64,000 nucleotides of DNA from Pterobdella sp. o SKG-2022. Lineage: Eukaryota; Annelida; Clitellata; Hirudinida; Piscicolidae. Below are positions 44,425 to 57,600 of the stretch, piece by piece. The first letter of the stretch is position 1, and every line of letters begins with the position of its first letter. Location of the stretch: assembly GCA_964035795.1 (NCBI GenBank), contig OZ038326.1:8319306-8383305 (forward strand). The letters run 5' to 3'. The translations under genes and the position numbers were made by a program. Under the pieces are notes generated by a model. The model searched no databases. It had not been told where the DNA came from and saw only the letters and a program-made list of their open reading frames with translations.

Positions 44425-46344
44425 TTTGGTAACTTCTTTTTATTTTTTGAAAATTTTAGTTTTTTTATTGTTTTTTATTATAATGCAAAAGTTATTTATT
44501 TGCTGTTTTTCTTTTATCCAATTTGGTGATTTAAAAAATTTGTTTTCTTTTTTTTATTTCTTGACTTTTTGTTCTATGGTGTGGCTGTGTGGCGGCGCTT
44601 AGTCGAGACTTGTTTGAGAAGAAAAAAACTTCAGCGTTTCGATGTAGAGCTCGTCTTTTTGAATTTTTAAAATTTAGATCTTTTGCCTTTTATTATTTGG
44701 AGTTTAATCCCGTTTTTAATGACCATGCTCAATGCCTTCAATCTCAATTGTTTAAAATAAAAAAACTGGTTAAATTTCTTCGATTTGCTTCCAATAAAAG
44801 TAAAACTGTTTATTTATAGAAACTTTTGAAGCAATTTTTTATTCAGAATTTTTTTAAAAATCAGTTCAAAAGTTTAACAAACAGCCTCAAAAGTCATTTG
44901 CAGGACACTAGCTTATCTTCATAATTATTATTATATTAATGAATTATCCCCCGCACAGCGAATTGACTGAGCGTTACCACGAACAATGGCCAATAACAAA
45001 CTTTCGAATAGCCTTTTAGATTCTCTGAACTCATCTTCAGCCTTAGATATGTGATTTCGCAAATCAGACAAAAAAGCATGGGAACCAAAGATACCAGAAG
45101 TTTCAACCGCTATTCCCCTCTTATTTCTCCTAATATTTCACTTGTTTCTTTTATTATTTTTTTTTCTCTTATTAATTTTTTAATTTTTTTTTTATTTTTC
45201 TTATTATTATTTTTTCTAATATTTTTTTTATTTCTTCTCATTATTGATGTGGCAGTATGCACTGTTCCACCCTCCACATGTCATGGCATTCTTGCGCACT
45301 TCATGGTTAGCTTGAATTAACTTCTTGTGACCTTCAGTGGCTCATGTTGATATTCTGATTACTAATTGTGTTGAGTTTTGAAATGCCTCTGTTTGATCTC
45401 TCTTGCAAGTTGTCAGATACTGTGCACGAGTCTCCGTCCTGATGCATCGTGCCACACTCCATCATCACAGAACCCCCAAAAAATGTTCAAATAAAATTTT
45501 CAAAACTTATTCACTGTTTTCAATTTCCAACGTTTTTTTTTAAAGTCAGTCAAATTTTTTGATGAGTTCAAAATAATTGGCAAATTGCAAGGGCATGAAA
45601 GGTTGATTTCTGAGGACTTCAAAAGTTGTTCGGGCCACAGCCTCCATGACTTGTGTTTGTTGCTTTTTTCCCATCTAAATTTGGAATTGAATTTAAAATT
45701 TTTTTCTCGATTTTTCGTGAGCTGTCAAACATGAAAGCGTGGGATGGAAGGGGATCAGACGGCATTGAACCACGAGTCCCTCTCTTCATATTTTCATCAA
45801 CTTCTAAATTAAATTTTAAATTCTATTTTGAATGCGTCGAAATTTTTAAGTTATGTCTTTAAGCCTCATTCTTTGCTTCCGCCCACCTCTCCCACTCCCT
45901 CGAAGCTTTTGCACGCATAGTTTTTTAAAATATTTTATACAAATCTAATTTGAAACTTTTTTCTGAACTACTTTTCATCTCACTGTTTATTGCTCCTCGA
46001 AGAAGCCTCAACTGGGTTTGAAGCTTGCAACATTATGTCGTTAACCGATCAAAACTTCCACCTTGAACATCCAATCAAATTGGGTTTTGAAACTTTTTTG
46101 AAACATTTTATTTTTGAATTTTTTTTTCAAAAAAGGAAGCTGGACGTCTGCGGTTTTGACTGATTTGCAAGTTTTTGAGAGGTTTAAAAGAATAAAAAAT
46201 GAAGCTGCGTGAAGAAAGCATGAAAAAGGATAAAATGATCTGAGAATTTTGTGAAAAAAATCTTGAAGGTTAAGTGAGGCTTTGGAAAATAAAAAATTCT
46301 AATATTAAATTTTAATGAGAAATCAAATAGTATGACCGCACAAC

Positions 46345-46415
<71 letters not shown>

Positions 46416-47458
46416 TCCGAAGCTGGTCACATAAACAAAAAGGCTTAAAAGTTGGTTGTTGCTCGGAGTTTTCCCCCAAGAATGCCCATAACCTTATCCG
46501 AATCATCATCAAGCAAACTCTTTTAGTTTACCACCCAACCCTTTATCACTCACCCACCAACCCAACAACACAAGCACTCATCCATCCGCCCACTCACCCC
46601 ACCAACACAAGCACCCAGTCATCACCCACTCACCACTCAAGCACCCAGTCATCACCCACTCAAGCACCCAGCCATCCACCTCTCACCACCCACCCATCCA
46701 ACTCCATGAGAACTGGAACAATCATTTTCTGGAGGCTTATTTGCTTGTAATAAGTTGTCAAACAGAGTTGGTTAAAGTGGCGAACAAAATGTTTTGAAGA
46801 TGGACTTTCTAACTCGAACTCAACCAAGTTTCAAACACAAACAAACATTCTCTTAGTTGGCTTCATTTTTGTTTTGTACCACTTATCTATCTATTTTCCC
46901 CTCTACATTTATCCATCCATCCACCCACCCATCCACCTATCCACCCACCCATCCACCCTTAATCTATCCATCCATACGCCCTTAATCCACCCAGCTATAC
47001 AGCCATCCATACACACTTAATCCACCCATTTATACAGCCATCAATACATCCTTCCATCCATCCATCCACCCAGCCCTAATCCGCCCATCTATACACCATT
47101 CCATTTCTCCACCCACCCATCCATATACCCTCCCACCCTCAATCCACCCATTCATACAACCATCCATACACCCTTAGTCCACCCATCCATACAACCATCA
47201 ATACACCCTACCATCCATATATAAAACCATTATCTTTCACATGAAACCCAACATGAGAGGAGATAAGGAAGGAAGAAATGGGTGTCTGTTATCTCATTTC
47301 AATTTTAAAAATTGAAATCTTCAAGAGAATGTAGATGCAAAAGAAGGATTTGAATTTTTGCACTCATTTTGATTGAGAAAAAAAATTTTTCAAAGTGATA
47401 TATTAAAACAAATGAAAGCAAAAACTGATGAATGCACGGAAATTGAAATCTTTGCAAC
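44425..47458. other. Intergenic region with simple repeats
   Basis: A (CA)n array occupies 46353-46412. 46530-46700 is CACCCACTCA-type and 46890-47220 is a degenerate CCATCCAC/CCATACAC tetranucleotide-like block. T-rich stretches flank 45140-45245. Only the ambiguous exon-like pieces at 45256-45305 and 45602-45780 stand out. Confidence 0.45.
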
Positions 47459-49618
47459 TTTGCTTGTCATTCATGACTCTCTCACACCACCATCACCCTC
47501 TACAAACCACCATGACTCTCTCCAAACCATCATCATCCCCTCACACCACCATCATCCTCTCACACCACCACCATCCCCTCACACCACTATTATCGCCTCA
47601 CCACCAGCACCCTCTCACACCACAATCATCTTCTCTACACTATCACACTCTCACACCACCATCATCCCCTTACACCACCATTATCGTCTCACTACTATCA
47701 CCCTCTCACACCACCATGAACCTCTCACACCACCATCATCCCCTCACCACAAGCACCCTCACACAACACCATCACACTCTTACACCACCATCATTCCCAC
47801 ACACCACTATAATCCTCTCACCAACATCACTCTCTCTCACCACCATCATCCTCTCACACCACCATCATTTTCTCACACCACCATCATCCCCTCACACCAC
47901 TATTATCGCCTCACCACCATCACCCTCTCACACCATCAACCTTTCACACCACCATCACTGCCTCATACCACAATCATCCCCTCACCACAAGCACCCTCAC
48001 ACACCACCATCACCCTCTCACACCACCATCAATCCCACACACCACCATAATCCTCTCACCACCAGCACCCTCTCACACCACAATCATCTTCTCTACACTA
48101 TCACACTCTCACACCACTATTATCGCCTCACCACCATCACCCTCTCACACCACCAGCATCCCCTCATACCACAATCATCCCCTCACCACAAGCACCCTCA
48201 CACACCACCATCACCCTCTCACACCACCATCAATCCCACACACCACCATAATCCTCTCACCACCATCATCCTCTCACACCACCATCATCCTTTCACCACC
48301 ATCACCCTCTCACATCACCATCATCCTCTCACCACCAGCACCCTCTCGCACCACTATCATCCTCTCACACCACCATCACCCTCTCACACCACCATTATCC
48401 CCTCACACCACCATTATTCCCTAACACCCCTATCACCATCTCATACTAATATGATCACTTCGCACCACCATCATCCCCTTACCACCATCACCCTCTCACA
48501 CCACCATCATCCCCTCACCACCATCACCCTCTCACACTACCATTATCCTCTCACCACAATCATCTTCTCACACCACCCTCACCCTTTCACACCACCATCA
48601 TTCCTTCACCACCTTCACCCTCTCACATCACCATCATCTCCTCACACCACAATCACACCCCCACACTACAATTATCCCCTCACACCAACATTATTTTCTC
48701 ACCACCATAATCCCTTCAAACCATCATCACCCTCTCATACCACCATTATCCTCTCACCACCATCATCTCCTCACACCACTATCATTCCCTCATCACCTTC
48801 ACCCTTTCACATCATCTCTTCACACCACTCTCACCCTCTTACACCACCATCATCTCCTCACACCTCCATCATTCCTTCACACCACCATTATCCCCTCACA
48901 CCACCATTATCCTCACACCACCATCATCCTTTCACCACCATTACCCTTTCAACCAACCATTTTTCTCTCACCATGATCATCTTCTCACACAACCATCACC
49001 CTCTCATACCAACATTTTAACCTCTCACACCACCATCATCCCCTCACACTACCATTACCCTCTCACACCACCATCACTCCTCACACCATTTTTTTCCGCA
49101 TCATCCTTTCACCACCAACACCCTTTCACACCACCATTATCCTCTCACACCTCTATCACCCTCTCATACTAACATCATCCCTTCGCACCACCATCATCCC
49201 CTTACCACCATCATCCCCTTACCACCATCATCCCCTCACCCCCGTCACCCTCTCACACCACCATCATTCCGACAGAACACCATTATCCCCTTACACCACT
49301 ATCACCCTCTCATACTAACATCATCCCTTCGCATCACCATCATTTTCTTACCACCATCATCCCCTCACCACCGTCACCCTCTAACACCACCATCATTCTT
49401 TCACACCACTATCGCCTCTCACGCCAACATCTTCCCCCCTCACACCACCATCATTCTTTCACACCACCATCACCCTCTCACACCACCATTATCTTCTCAC
49501 CACCATCATCCTCTCACACCACCATCACGCTCTCACACCACCTACTTCCCCTCACAACCATCACTCTCTCAAACCACCATCATCCCCTCACCACCATCAC
49601 CCTCTCACACCACCATCT
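47459..49618. repeat. Long CTCTCACACCACCATCATCC minisatellite, 2.16 kb
   Basis: About one hundred degenerate copies of a unit near 20 bp (CCTCTCACACCACCATCATC), with shorter CTCACCACCATCACC variants interleaved. One plus frame stays open for over 500 codons of His/Ser/Pro/Thr/Leu only because the unit lacks stops; it has no start context, domain or codon signal. Confidence 0.95.
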
Positions 49619-50189
49619 TAACCACTTTCAAAATAGTGCTTTTAATGGTTGGTGTGTATTAAACCTGGCTAGTATGCATCGTCTCACTCACCACTAGGCA
49701 TTATGAACTGTCATTTATATTACCATTTTTATTAGTATATATTAGTTTAATGCCATTCTTTTGTTTTCTCGATCTTGTTGTTTGTCTCTGGAAATAATTT
49801 AAACTTTTTTTTTCAAAATTATATTCCTGAATGATTTTTTTTTTCTCACAATTCACACCAACACCACCACCCCTCCCTTCTACACTATTCACCCCCCCAC
49901 CATCTACTACCCCCACTATCCACCACCCATACAAAAACCCTGTTTTGAAGTCGACGATAAAACTAAAATTTAAAGTTATCAACATTCTCTCTGAAACATA
50001 CTTCATCATTTTTTATGTCTCAGCTGCCCTAATAATTAACTTAACGCTGTTATCTTCTTTCAACCACTCCCGCCACTTCCACCACCACCAACCACCCCTT
50101 CCACCACCATTAACCATCCATCCCCACTAACGTCACAACCCCTACCACCATCATTATCATAATCATCATTATCATCACTCTATTTTGGC
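49619..50189. other. Spacer between minisatellite and LINE
   Basis: Contains C/A-rich patches (49850-49930, 50065-50180) similar in style to the minisatellite. No gene is seen. Confidence 0.5.
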
Positions 50190-51410
50190 CAGTATCCAGT
50201 TCGAACATCACAAAGATCGAGATGCTCATCTGAAACGTCTGGTTCGGGAACGAAAGGCACAAATTTGGTAGTGGAAGGTGATGAAAGGGAAAGGAACTAA
50301 AAACATGTGGTTGATCCTCCCAATCTCACCACAAACAAAACCTTTGACACTGCTCGTATCATCTTCGAAAACGGCAAAAACTGTCAGCCTCAAGCAGAAG
50401 GCGAATGCATTCGTCAAACTATACCGAAGTGTGAGTTCGCTAAAGGTTGAAAAACCGGATCGTGGTCTCAAGAAGCTTTTGAATGGTCGTCTACGCTTTG
50501 AACTGGTCCACTCTGAGAAATGTGGAAAGTTCACTCTAAGCGAGCTCAATGCAGCCCTCAAGAGCAGCCTCAATCCATCCAAAGCCACGGACCTGACATG
50601 ATCCATCCCAGACTCCTTCACCACCTTGGTTCTATAGCCGTTAATACCTTATTACGAATCTGCAATTTATCCTGATTGACAATGGAGATACCTCAGGTCT
50701 AGAAAGTAGCTGATGTCCGCCCAGTACATAAAGCAGGCAAGAATAGCTATCGGCCAATCTCTCTCACCTCGACGATGGGGAAAGTTATGGAGAGATTAGT
50801 AACCAAATGGTTGCGCTATTTTGCGTAATGTCAAAATCTTCTTACGCCTTTTCAAGCTGGGTTCCGTACCGGCCGCAGTACAGAGGACCAGCTTCTCCGA
50901 CTTCCCAAATTTATCAGTGATGGGTTCCAGCGCTTACCAATGCAGCGTCGGGTATTGGCTCTAATCGACTACTCTAGAGCATACGGCAAGGTGAGACGTT
51001 TCTTTTCAAAATGTAACAAATGGGGGCTCCAACCAAGATGTTACGATGAGTCCAAGCTTGGCTTTCCAACAAACTCACATGGGTGATGTTTGACGGAGAA
51101 AAGAGCAAAACGGTCATTTTGAAACAAGTTTTTATTGCTACTTCTGTTTCTTTTTTTATATTAATGACCTACCCAACTGCATCTCTCAATCCAACGTGAG
51201 ACTTTTCACAGACGATGTAGCTGTTTGGAGCCAGGCCTCTGGTCTACAACAAGCAGAACAGAGCTAGCAAACTACGCTGAACTACATCGCGGAATGGGGC
51301 AAACGGTGGAAGATGGAACTCTCCGCACAAAAATCAGAATACTTCTTTTTTACCACCAGCACGCACAAAGCAAGCTGGCTTAATGTGGATTTGAGAGATG
51401 TGTTTTGATC
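50190..51410 (+). mobile_element. Decayed non-LTR retrotransposon (jockey-like RT)
   Basis: The frame at 50278-50601 covers the EN-RT linker (KFTLSELNAALKSSLNPSKA). Frame- and stop-broken RT follows: VADVRPVHKAGKNSYRPISL, TPFQAGFRTGRSTEDQLL, RVLALIDYSRAYGKV, FINDLPNCISQSNVRLFTDD and IAEWGKRWKMELSAQKSEY. The active site reads FTDDVAVW. Endonuclease and 3' tail are missing or unrecognisable; inactive. Confidence 0.85.
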
Positions 51411-52111
51411 AAAATCTTACTCCAAGCGTGCAGGCATCCCCATGAAACTGATAATCAAGTGTTTGATGAGGTCTTAACATCATGATCTGTTCCATGACGT
51501 ACTTTTGGCACCAACCAGCACGCTGCCAACGTATTCATGTTCCTGCTCAAATCTTCCTTTTTTCGTTCTGCATCGTGTTTAGTGCATAGCAATGAAGTTT
51601 TGGTCGTGCATGTTTTTGAAATTTTTTGAAAAAACCTTTGTATTTACAAAAGTTCAAAATTTTTAAGTCAAGTCTACCCAAATGCTTACAAGTCAAGTCT
51701 CCCCAAATGCTTACAAGTCAAAGAATAACTAAAACTCCGTCATTGCTCACTCACTCCGATTTGACGAACATACTCAAACCACGAGTTTATGAACGTTTTT
51801 TTTGAAGCTGAAACTTTGAAACCTTTTACAAATCGTTATAGAGTTTAATACCGAAAAGTTTATTATAAAATCTTGCCAAATCTTCTCCTATCACTGAATC
51901 AAACTATTAAGTGGTATAAAGTTGACCGTGTGAACTATGCAGATCTGTGGAGGTCTCAGAGAAGTGCTCAGAAAGACTAGACAATATTGGAATGTTTTTA
52001 TCGACCTCTGACGTTCAACTTGATCTGATGTATGTGTGAAGAGGCGGTTGCATGCAGGGTCAATTTTAACTTTAAATTTTATTATTATTATTATGATATT
52101 TTTTTAAGACA
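51411..52111. other. Unassigned sequence between LINE fragments
   Basis: No gene is seen. A 28-bp direct duplication (AAGTCAAGTCTACCCAAATG and its near copy) occurs at about 51664-51722. The rest may be old transposon sequence beyond recognition. Confidence 0.4.
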
Positions 52112-52220
52112 TTATGAGGATTTATAAAAACACGTAGAAAAAAACTTTTATTTAGCCAAAATTTCCAACAAGTGAAATCTTGTCATAATTCATTAGCAAA
52201 GTTGTAGAGAAAAGTAGAGA
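52112..52220 (+). repeat. Direct repeat flanking LINE fragment, copy 1
   Basis: About 109 bp, matching 52684-52790 at most positions (shared blocks TGTCATAATTCATTAGCAAA and GAGAAAAGTAGAGAA). The two copies bracket the left part of the broken LINE. Confidence 0.8.
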
Positions 52221-52683
52221 ATTTAAAAACCCAATACTATATTAAAATAGTTGTTTCTTGAAGCATTATTCTTGGATATAAGCTGTGCTAGAAAATATTC
52301 CAAATCGAAAAAACAAACAACGATCTCTCTACTCACTTCTGACCCAGTAGAATATAACGAAAGTATACATGTAACCATTCCTAACACGCTCATCCCTAAT
52401 ACCAAAAAATTAAAAATATTAGGATTAACTTTTGACTCTAAGTTGAACTATGCCACCCACATCAATAAGCCTACCATAGAAGACAATCAAAACACTTGAT
52501 GCGTTTAAACTTCTCAATAAGAAAAACTGGGAGAAAAGTAAAGAAACTCTAATCATAACCTACAAAACCTTAATCATTTCCATATCTTCAACTGTTTGGT
52601 TTCCTATCATATCTAAAACCTCGCTCCAAAAACTCCAAATAGTTCAAAATATGGCACTTGAATTTTACCAGTAAAACTTCAAG

Positions 52684-52790
52684 TTATGAGGGTTTATAAG
52701 AACACGTAGAAAAAATTTTATTGAACTGAAGATTTCAACAAGTAAAAATTTGTCATAATTCATTAGCAAAGTTGTGGAGAAAAGTAGAGA
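52684..52790 (+). repeat. Direct repeat flanking LINE fragment, copy 2
   Basis: Second copy of the 52112-52220 repeat. It sits at the insertion edge, just where the minus-strand Penelope-like element should have its 3' end, so the repeat may be a terminal sequence of that element. Confidence 0.8.
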
Positions 52791-52989
52791 AAAGGGAAAA
52801 ACCATAGATGGGAAAGCTTTTTTTAAAGTTGTTAATGATGTAATTTTGTAATATTGTTTTATTATATGAGATGTATTTTAAAGCCTTTATGAATGGTGCA
52901 AATATTGTTTGATGTTATAATTTAGAGCTAAACTCCTGCTCCCCTTCTTTTGTATCATTTGCATTCTCTTTAATAGTGGGTCCCAGGCT

Positions 52990-53690
52990 TTGGTATTGAC
53001 GTAACATTGTGGGTCGTTACAGCCACTGATTATTGTATTATGTTTTTTATTTCTAAGCTTCCACGAGCTAGAAGGTTTTTTGAAAAATATTTTTATTTTT
53101 CTGGGAAAGAGTTACGATTGTCTCTGGTTTGTCCAAGTTTATTTGGCTGTGATTACATTGGCGGGCATGCTTTGATATTCCTGATACTGTAGATTCTGGC
53201 TATTTTGAAAATATTTCTGCCTTATGCTGCTTTATTCGATTTCTTTCACCCTGATTTGGCCAATGTATGATTTTTTGTTATCGCAGGAACACTTCAACTG
53301 GTAAACTCCTTTTTTGTCTATTTTTTCGTGTTTTGTTTTGTTTGATGAGAATAGGATATGCCCCAGTTTTTGTTCTGATAAAGTATGGTAAGCGATATTG
53401 TTGTTTGTGGAAATTTTTTTAACTTGTTTGTTGTTGTAGGCATGTAAGGTAATCTTGCCCATGTTGTGTTTATTTAGTTGTTTATGTTGATGTTGTTATT
53501 TGTTATTGTTTTGGGTTGTTCCGTTTCTTAATTTTCTTTTTCAATCAATTTCGGTTTTTTGGGTTTTTATAAAGTTGCTATTTGTAATAGTTGTTTCCGG
53601 TTGAAACCATTATCTTCAAAGTTTGTGATCAGAAATTTTATTGATTTTTTTAAAAGGGTTTCGTCCGAGCAGAGGTTGTGAGCTCTCAGA
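52990..53690 (-). mobile_element. Penelope-like element fragment with GIY-YIG-type endonuclease text
   Basis: On the minus strand the sequence opens with IIVLRAHNLCSDETLLKKS and FLITNFEDNGFNRKQLLQ, the end of a Penelope-type RT. After frame changes come NKLKKI and GISYSHQTKQNTKK. The frame 53462-53232 then carries DKKGVYQLKCSCDNKKSYIG, matching the GVY...SYIGQ core of the C-terminal GIY-YIG endonuclease. It is a 3' fragment with stops; inactive. Confidence 0.78.
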
Positions 53691-54641
53691 ACTATAATGG
53701 GTGCATCAAAGACATAAGCATGCAACATCTACATAACGAAACTAAAATACTACCATTACAATATCATCTCACTCTTCATGCTTCGCAAATCAACCAACAA
53801 GCTTCTCTTCCCTCTCATTCTTTTCATTATATAAACAAAATAAACACCCTAGATATGAAAAACAAACTACTTTTGTTAACAACAATTATATAGTAAATAT
53901 AAAAACTGAACTAAGTTGATTAATATTTAATTAGTAAAATCAAAAAAATATACTCGACTTTTGTCTTCAACTACATTCAAACAACGCACAACAAAATATT
54001 AAGCAAACAACCGCCTCTCATCAACCCATCAGAAGTTGTTTTAAGTAATCGTCTTCTTCCATCCCTATTAAGAACCAACAAATCACCTTTCTTCCCATCA
54101 TATCTTAATAATATTCCACCTTCCTCTCATCCTTCAACATTGTGCCCTTTCTGTCACATTTACATTCATGATACATTTCATCTTTTTAACGGCAAAAACA
54201 ATTCTACACAACTTGAATCTGGGAGCCGGTGGACGGACCCAGTGGAAGTGAGTGTGTTTGTGAAGTGGTCCAAAATGATGGAGAAAGAAGGGGGTACTTA
54301 TTGTCAATAAGAGCACTGGGGTTAACAACAAGAACTTTCCAAATTCAATTGGAGTTTTTTCACAAATGCAGCATTAAACATAATATATTTTTTTAGAAGT
54401 GATTAGTTCTCGTTTTGGAATAAGGAATTTTAAAGCGCAGTCTGTCATATTAGCTGTTCGCTTTTAACTGCGAAGAAGTTTATCGTCGAAGAAATTTTTC
54501 AATTTAAAACCTAAAATGAGTTTATTTAAAAAATAACTTTTGTTGTATTCAAACTTTATAGAGAGTGAAGCTTTTCTATAGGGGTCATTCGAATTATCAG
54601 TATATACGCTTCAAAGTCCAATCTTGAGATTTCTCACAAGA

Positions 54642-57600
54642 ATGGAAGCTTTAGGAAAAGTAGAAAAAGAAGTTGACAAAGCTATTTCAAAATTTGAACA
54701 TTTCGAAAAGTTTTGGGAAACGATTTTGGGAGGTTTGGTGCTGTCTCTGGACTACCTGCACGACAATTTCAATGGTTGTTTATTACATATACTTTCATTT
54801 TATTTAAATTTTTTATTTCAAATTCAGATTCTATTAAGAAAGAAGAAATTTTGAAGCATGTGAGAGACATAAAGAAGTCATTGAATCAGATAAGTTCTGA
54901 GCACAAAGATCTTCATGCTATGGTTTCCAAAGTGGGCAAGTCTATAGAGAAGGTGTCTAATTGCAACATTCCTGTGTTTTATATCATTTTCCAGATTTCA
55001 TGCAATCAGTTAAAAGCTTTTAAGTAAAGCATATTTCATTAAAATATTCTTTTAACATTTTTTTTATAATCTTGTCCTAAAACAGCAAAACCATGATCAA
55101 TAATAACTTCAACAGAACTTTGTGTGTGACTACTCAAGCATCTACAACAAGGGTGCCTTCACAGATGAGCACAACCCACTCATCAACCAGGCCATCCGAG
55201 ACCACTTGCTACAGACTGGGATGCTGCATGTGGCTGACTCCCTTGCCAAGGTGAGAAAGGGGGGAGTCAATTGAGTTTTTGATGAGAAAATATGGGAGTT
55301 TATTATGGATACTTTATTATTTTGGGTTTGTTTTTTGTTATGTCTTATTGCAGCTAATTTAAAAAAGAATGTGGGTTCCATAAAGTTGTGAGGTTCTTAT
55401 GCTACTTGAAGAGATGGTCAGAACAATGTTTGTTCATTCACTTGAAATACAGTGATTGACACACAGGAGGCTGAAATGGAGGTGCGGGAGGAGGAAAAGG
55501 AACCTTTCCAACAACTACACCATGTCCTCTCTGCTCTTAAACAACACCAACTACAACCTGCCCTTGAGTTTGTGTCTATCTACTTATTCATTCATCCACC
55601 TATCTGTTCATTAATCCATCTATTTATCCACCCAACCCCTTACCCACTCATTCATACATTCACCCACTTATAAATATTGAGCACCTTGACACAAAGCTGG
55701 ATTGAAGAACACAAGCACCAGCTTGATGAGGTGGATAGTTGTTTGGAGTGGAGGGTGCATCGACTGAAGTATGTGGAGTTTTTGAAGGAGGGGCACCAAG
55801 CTGAGGCCCTTTTGTACACTTCCAAGCTGGTGCCTTTTGCCCACAAGTTTCCCCAGGGTAAGTCTTCTGCCCCCATTCACCACATCTCCCCCATTCACCA
55901 CATCTCCCCCATTCACCACACCTCATCCATACTTCATGTGGCAACAGTGATTTTTTATCTACTTACATTTCGTTTTATAACGTCATGATGGCTTTCAACC
56001 CTCAGAGTTTTCCTCTCTCATGGGGGCACTTGCCTTCTTCAACCATGGTGAGTTCTGTTGCTTTTTATGTGTGTCTTATGTCGTCTTGGTTTTGTCGCTC
56101 TATCGTTTTGCTTGTGTAACTCTGTCATCTCGATTGTGTCACTCTGTCGTTTTGCTTGTGTCACTCTGTCGTTTTGCTTGTATCGTTTTCAATTATTTAA
56201 ATTTCAAAAACAAATTGCGGTTGTTTGGCGTTCACTAAGGTTGAACTGCATCAAAGTTAGTGTATTCAATACAGACTGCTTTCCTGTTATAACCTGCATA
56301 ACAGTTGATTCGATAGCATGTATAAAACTGATGCTCTTATATTGGTTTCGATTGATGCAGCAGAAAAATACTACTACATCCTGAGCGGGACAAAAATCAA
56401 GGAACTTTCTCGTGGTGTCTTAAAGGGAGGTTTGTGAATCCAAAATCACTTCATTAAGACTTGCGCAGTGGGAAGCTTTTTTCCCCCTTTTCACTGGTCG
56501 GAGCTGCATTGCTCGTCCTGCATCTCCGATCATTTCTTCTTAGGGCGGGTGACGTTAAGAGCAACCATGGTTCCCCCAAAGTCAAATGCCAGTGGTGCTT
56601 TCGTACCATTCGCTGTGACCACACTCCTATCACCTGTACCACCTGCCCACGGAGTACCCTCAAATCCTGCACTGGCCTGTCCAAATATAAAAAGGACTTC
56701 CGAGGCTTCGTCTGCATGGTCTGCTTGGGTCGCACCCCACCAGGTTTGGCTGTAGAGTAGAGTCACAATCCTCTTTCTTTTTCTACATCCTCACATTCCC
56801 ACCACCACCTATATCTTTATCATCACGTCCACCCTCATTTTTAACAACCACCCTACTTGAAGGGGCTAAATGCTCTATCTGCACAAGAGTCATTTGACGC
56901 AATAACACTCCCCTTCAGTGTGACTTCTGTGGTAGCTGGGCTCACAGATTCTGCACCAAGGTAAACCGATATGACCCCTCTCCGCACTGGACCTGTCCCA
57001 ACTGCCCCAATCCAGCAATCGTCAACCTTTATACCCGAAACCCCATTCAATTCCCAACCCCACCAACCAAGCGCAAACCACCCAACAAATAGCGCCACCA
57101 TACAACCCCTAACCGCCCTTAATAAGAAGTGCTTTTTGTAAAGATCAGCTACCCAACCTCTGTGCCCTCTTCTGCAGCTTATGTAGCCGAGGCTTCTACT
57201 CGGGATGTGCGCCCGAATCAGTCATCATTTGACGCTATGAAGGCTGCTAGCTCTTGCATATGCCCCACCTGTATTCAATCCCAAATCCCACTTTACGGCA
57301 TAAGCTGTAGTGAAAGAAAAGCGCAACTTCCCCCCACAACCCCAATCCAATATCACCATCTTGCAGAGGAACTGTGACTCCATAGCAACTAAGATCACGG
57401 AGCTAAGGACCGTTGCAAAAAAACGCCGATGACATGTCCTCATGCTACAAGAAACAAAACTTGGTCGCGAAGATCCGACCACCTTCCGATGCTGGTTAAA
57501 TGAAAAGAGAAGTTCAAAATTGAGTCGGAGAAACGCCGAGTGACTCTTAACTTCCAGAAAGGGGATTGGAGGAAGTATAAAAGATCTGTCTTTCGTGAAC

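Larger units (their letters stand above)
52250..54310 (+). mobile_element. LINE 3' half, split by a Penelope-like insertion
   Basis: The left part (52250-52672) reads LTSDPVEYNESIHVTI, KKLKILGLTFDSKLNYATHI and, after frameshifts, ETLIITYKTLIISISSTVWF: the post-RT region of a jockey/CR1-type element. The text breaks off after QNMAL. It resumes at about 53690 with GCIKDISMQHLHNETKILPL and LPLQYHLTLHASQINQQASL, then CPFCHIYIHDTFHLF and a WTDPVEVSVFVKWSKMMEKE C-terminus ending near 54310. Intervening sequence is a foreign insertion in the opposite orientation. Inactive. Confidence 0.82.

Noticed and set aside
47428..49020. 530-residue His/Ser/Pro-rich frame
   Set aside because: Translation of a degenerate minisatellite; other frames are also partly open and there is no codon bias or splice context.
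56348..56440. Extra RMND5 exon after GATTGATGCAG
   Set aside because: Exon 6 joins exon 7 in phase with continuous family similarity; the piece has no counterpart in RMND5 and lies just before the LINE.
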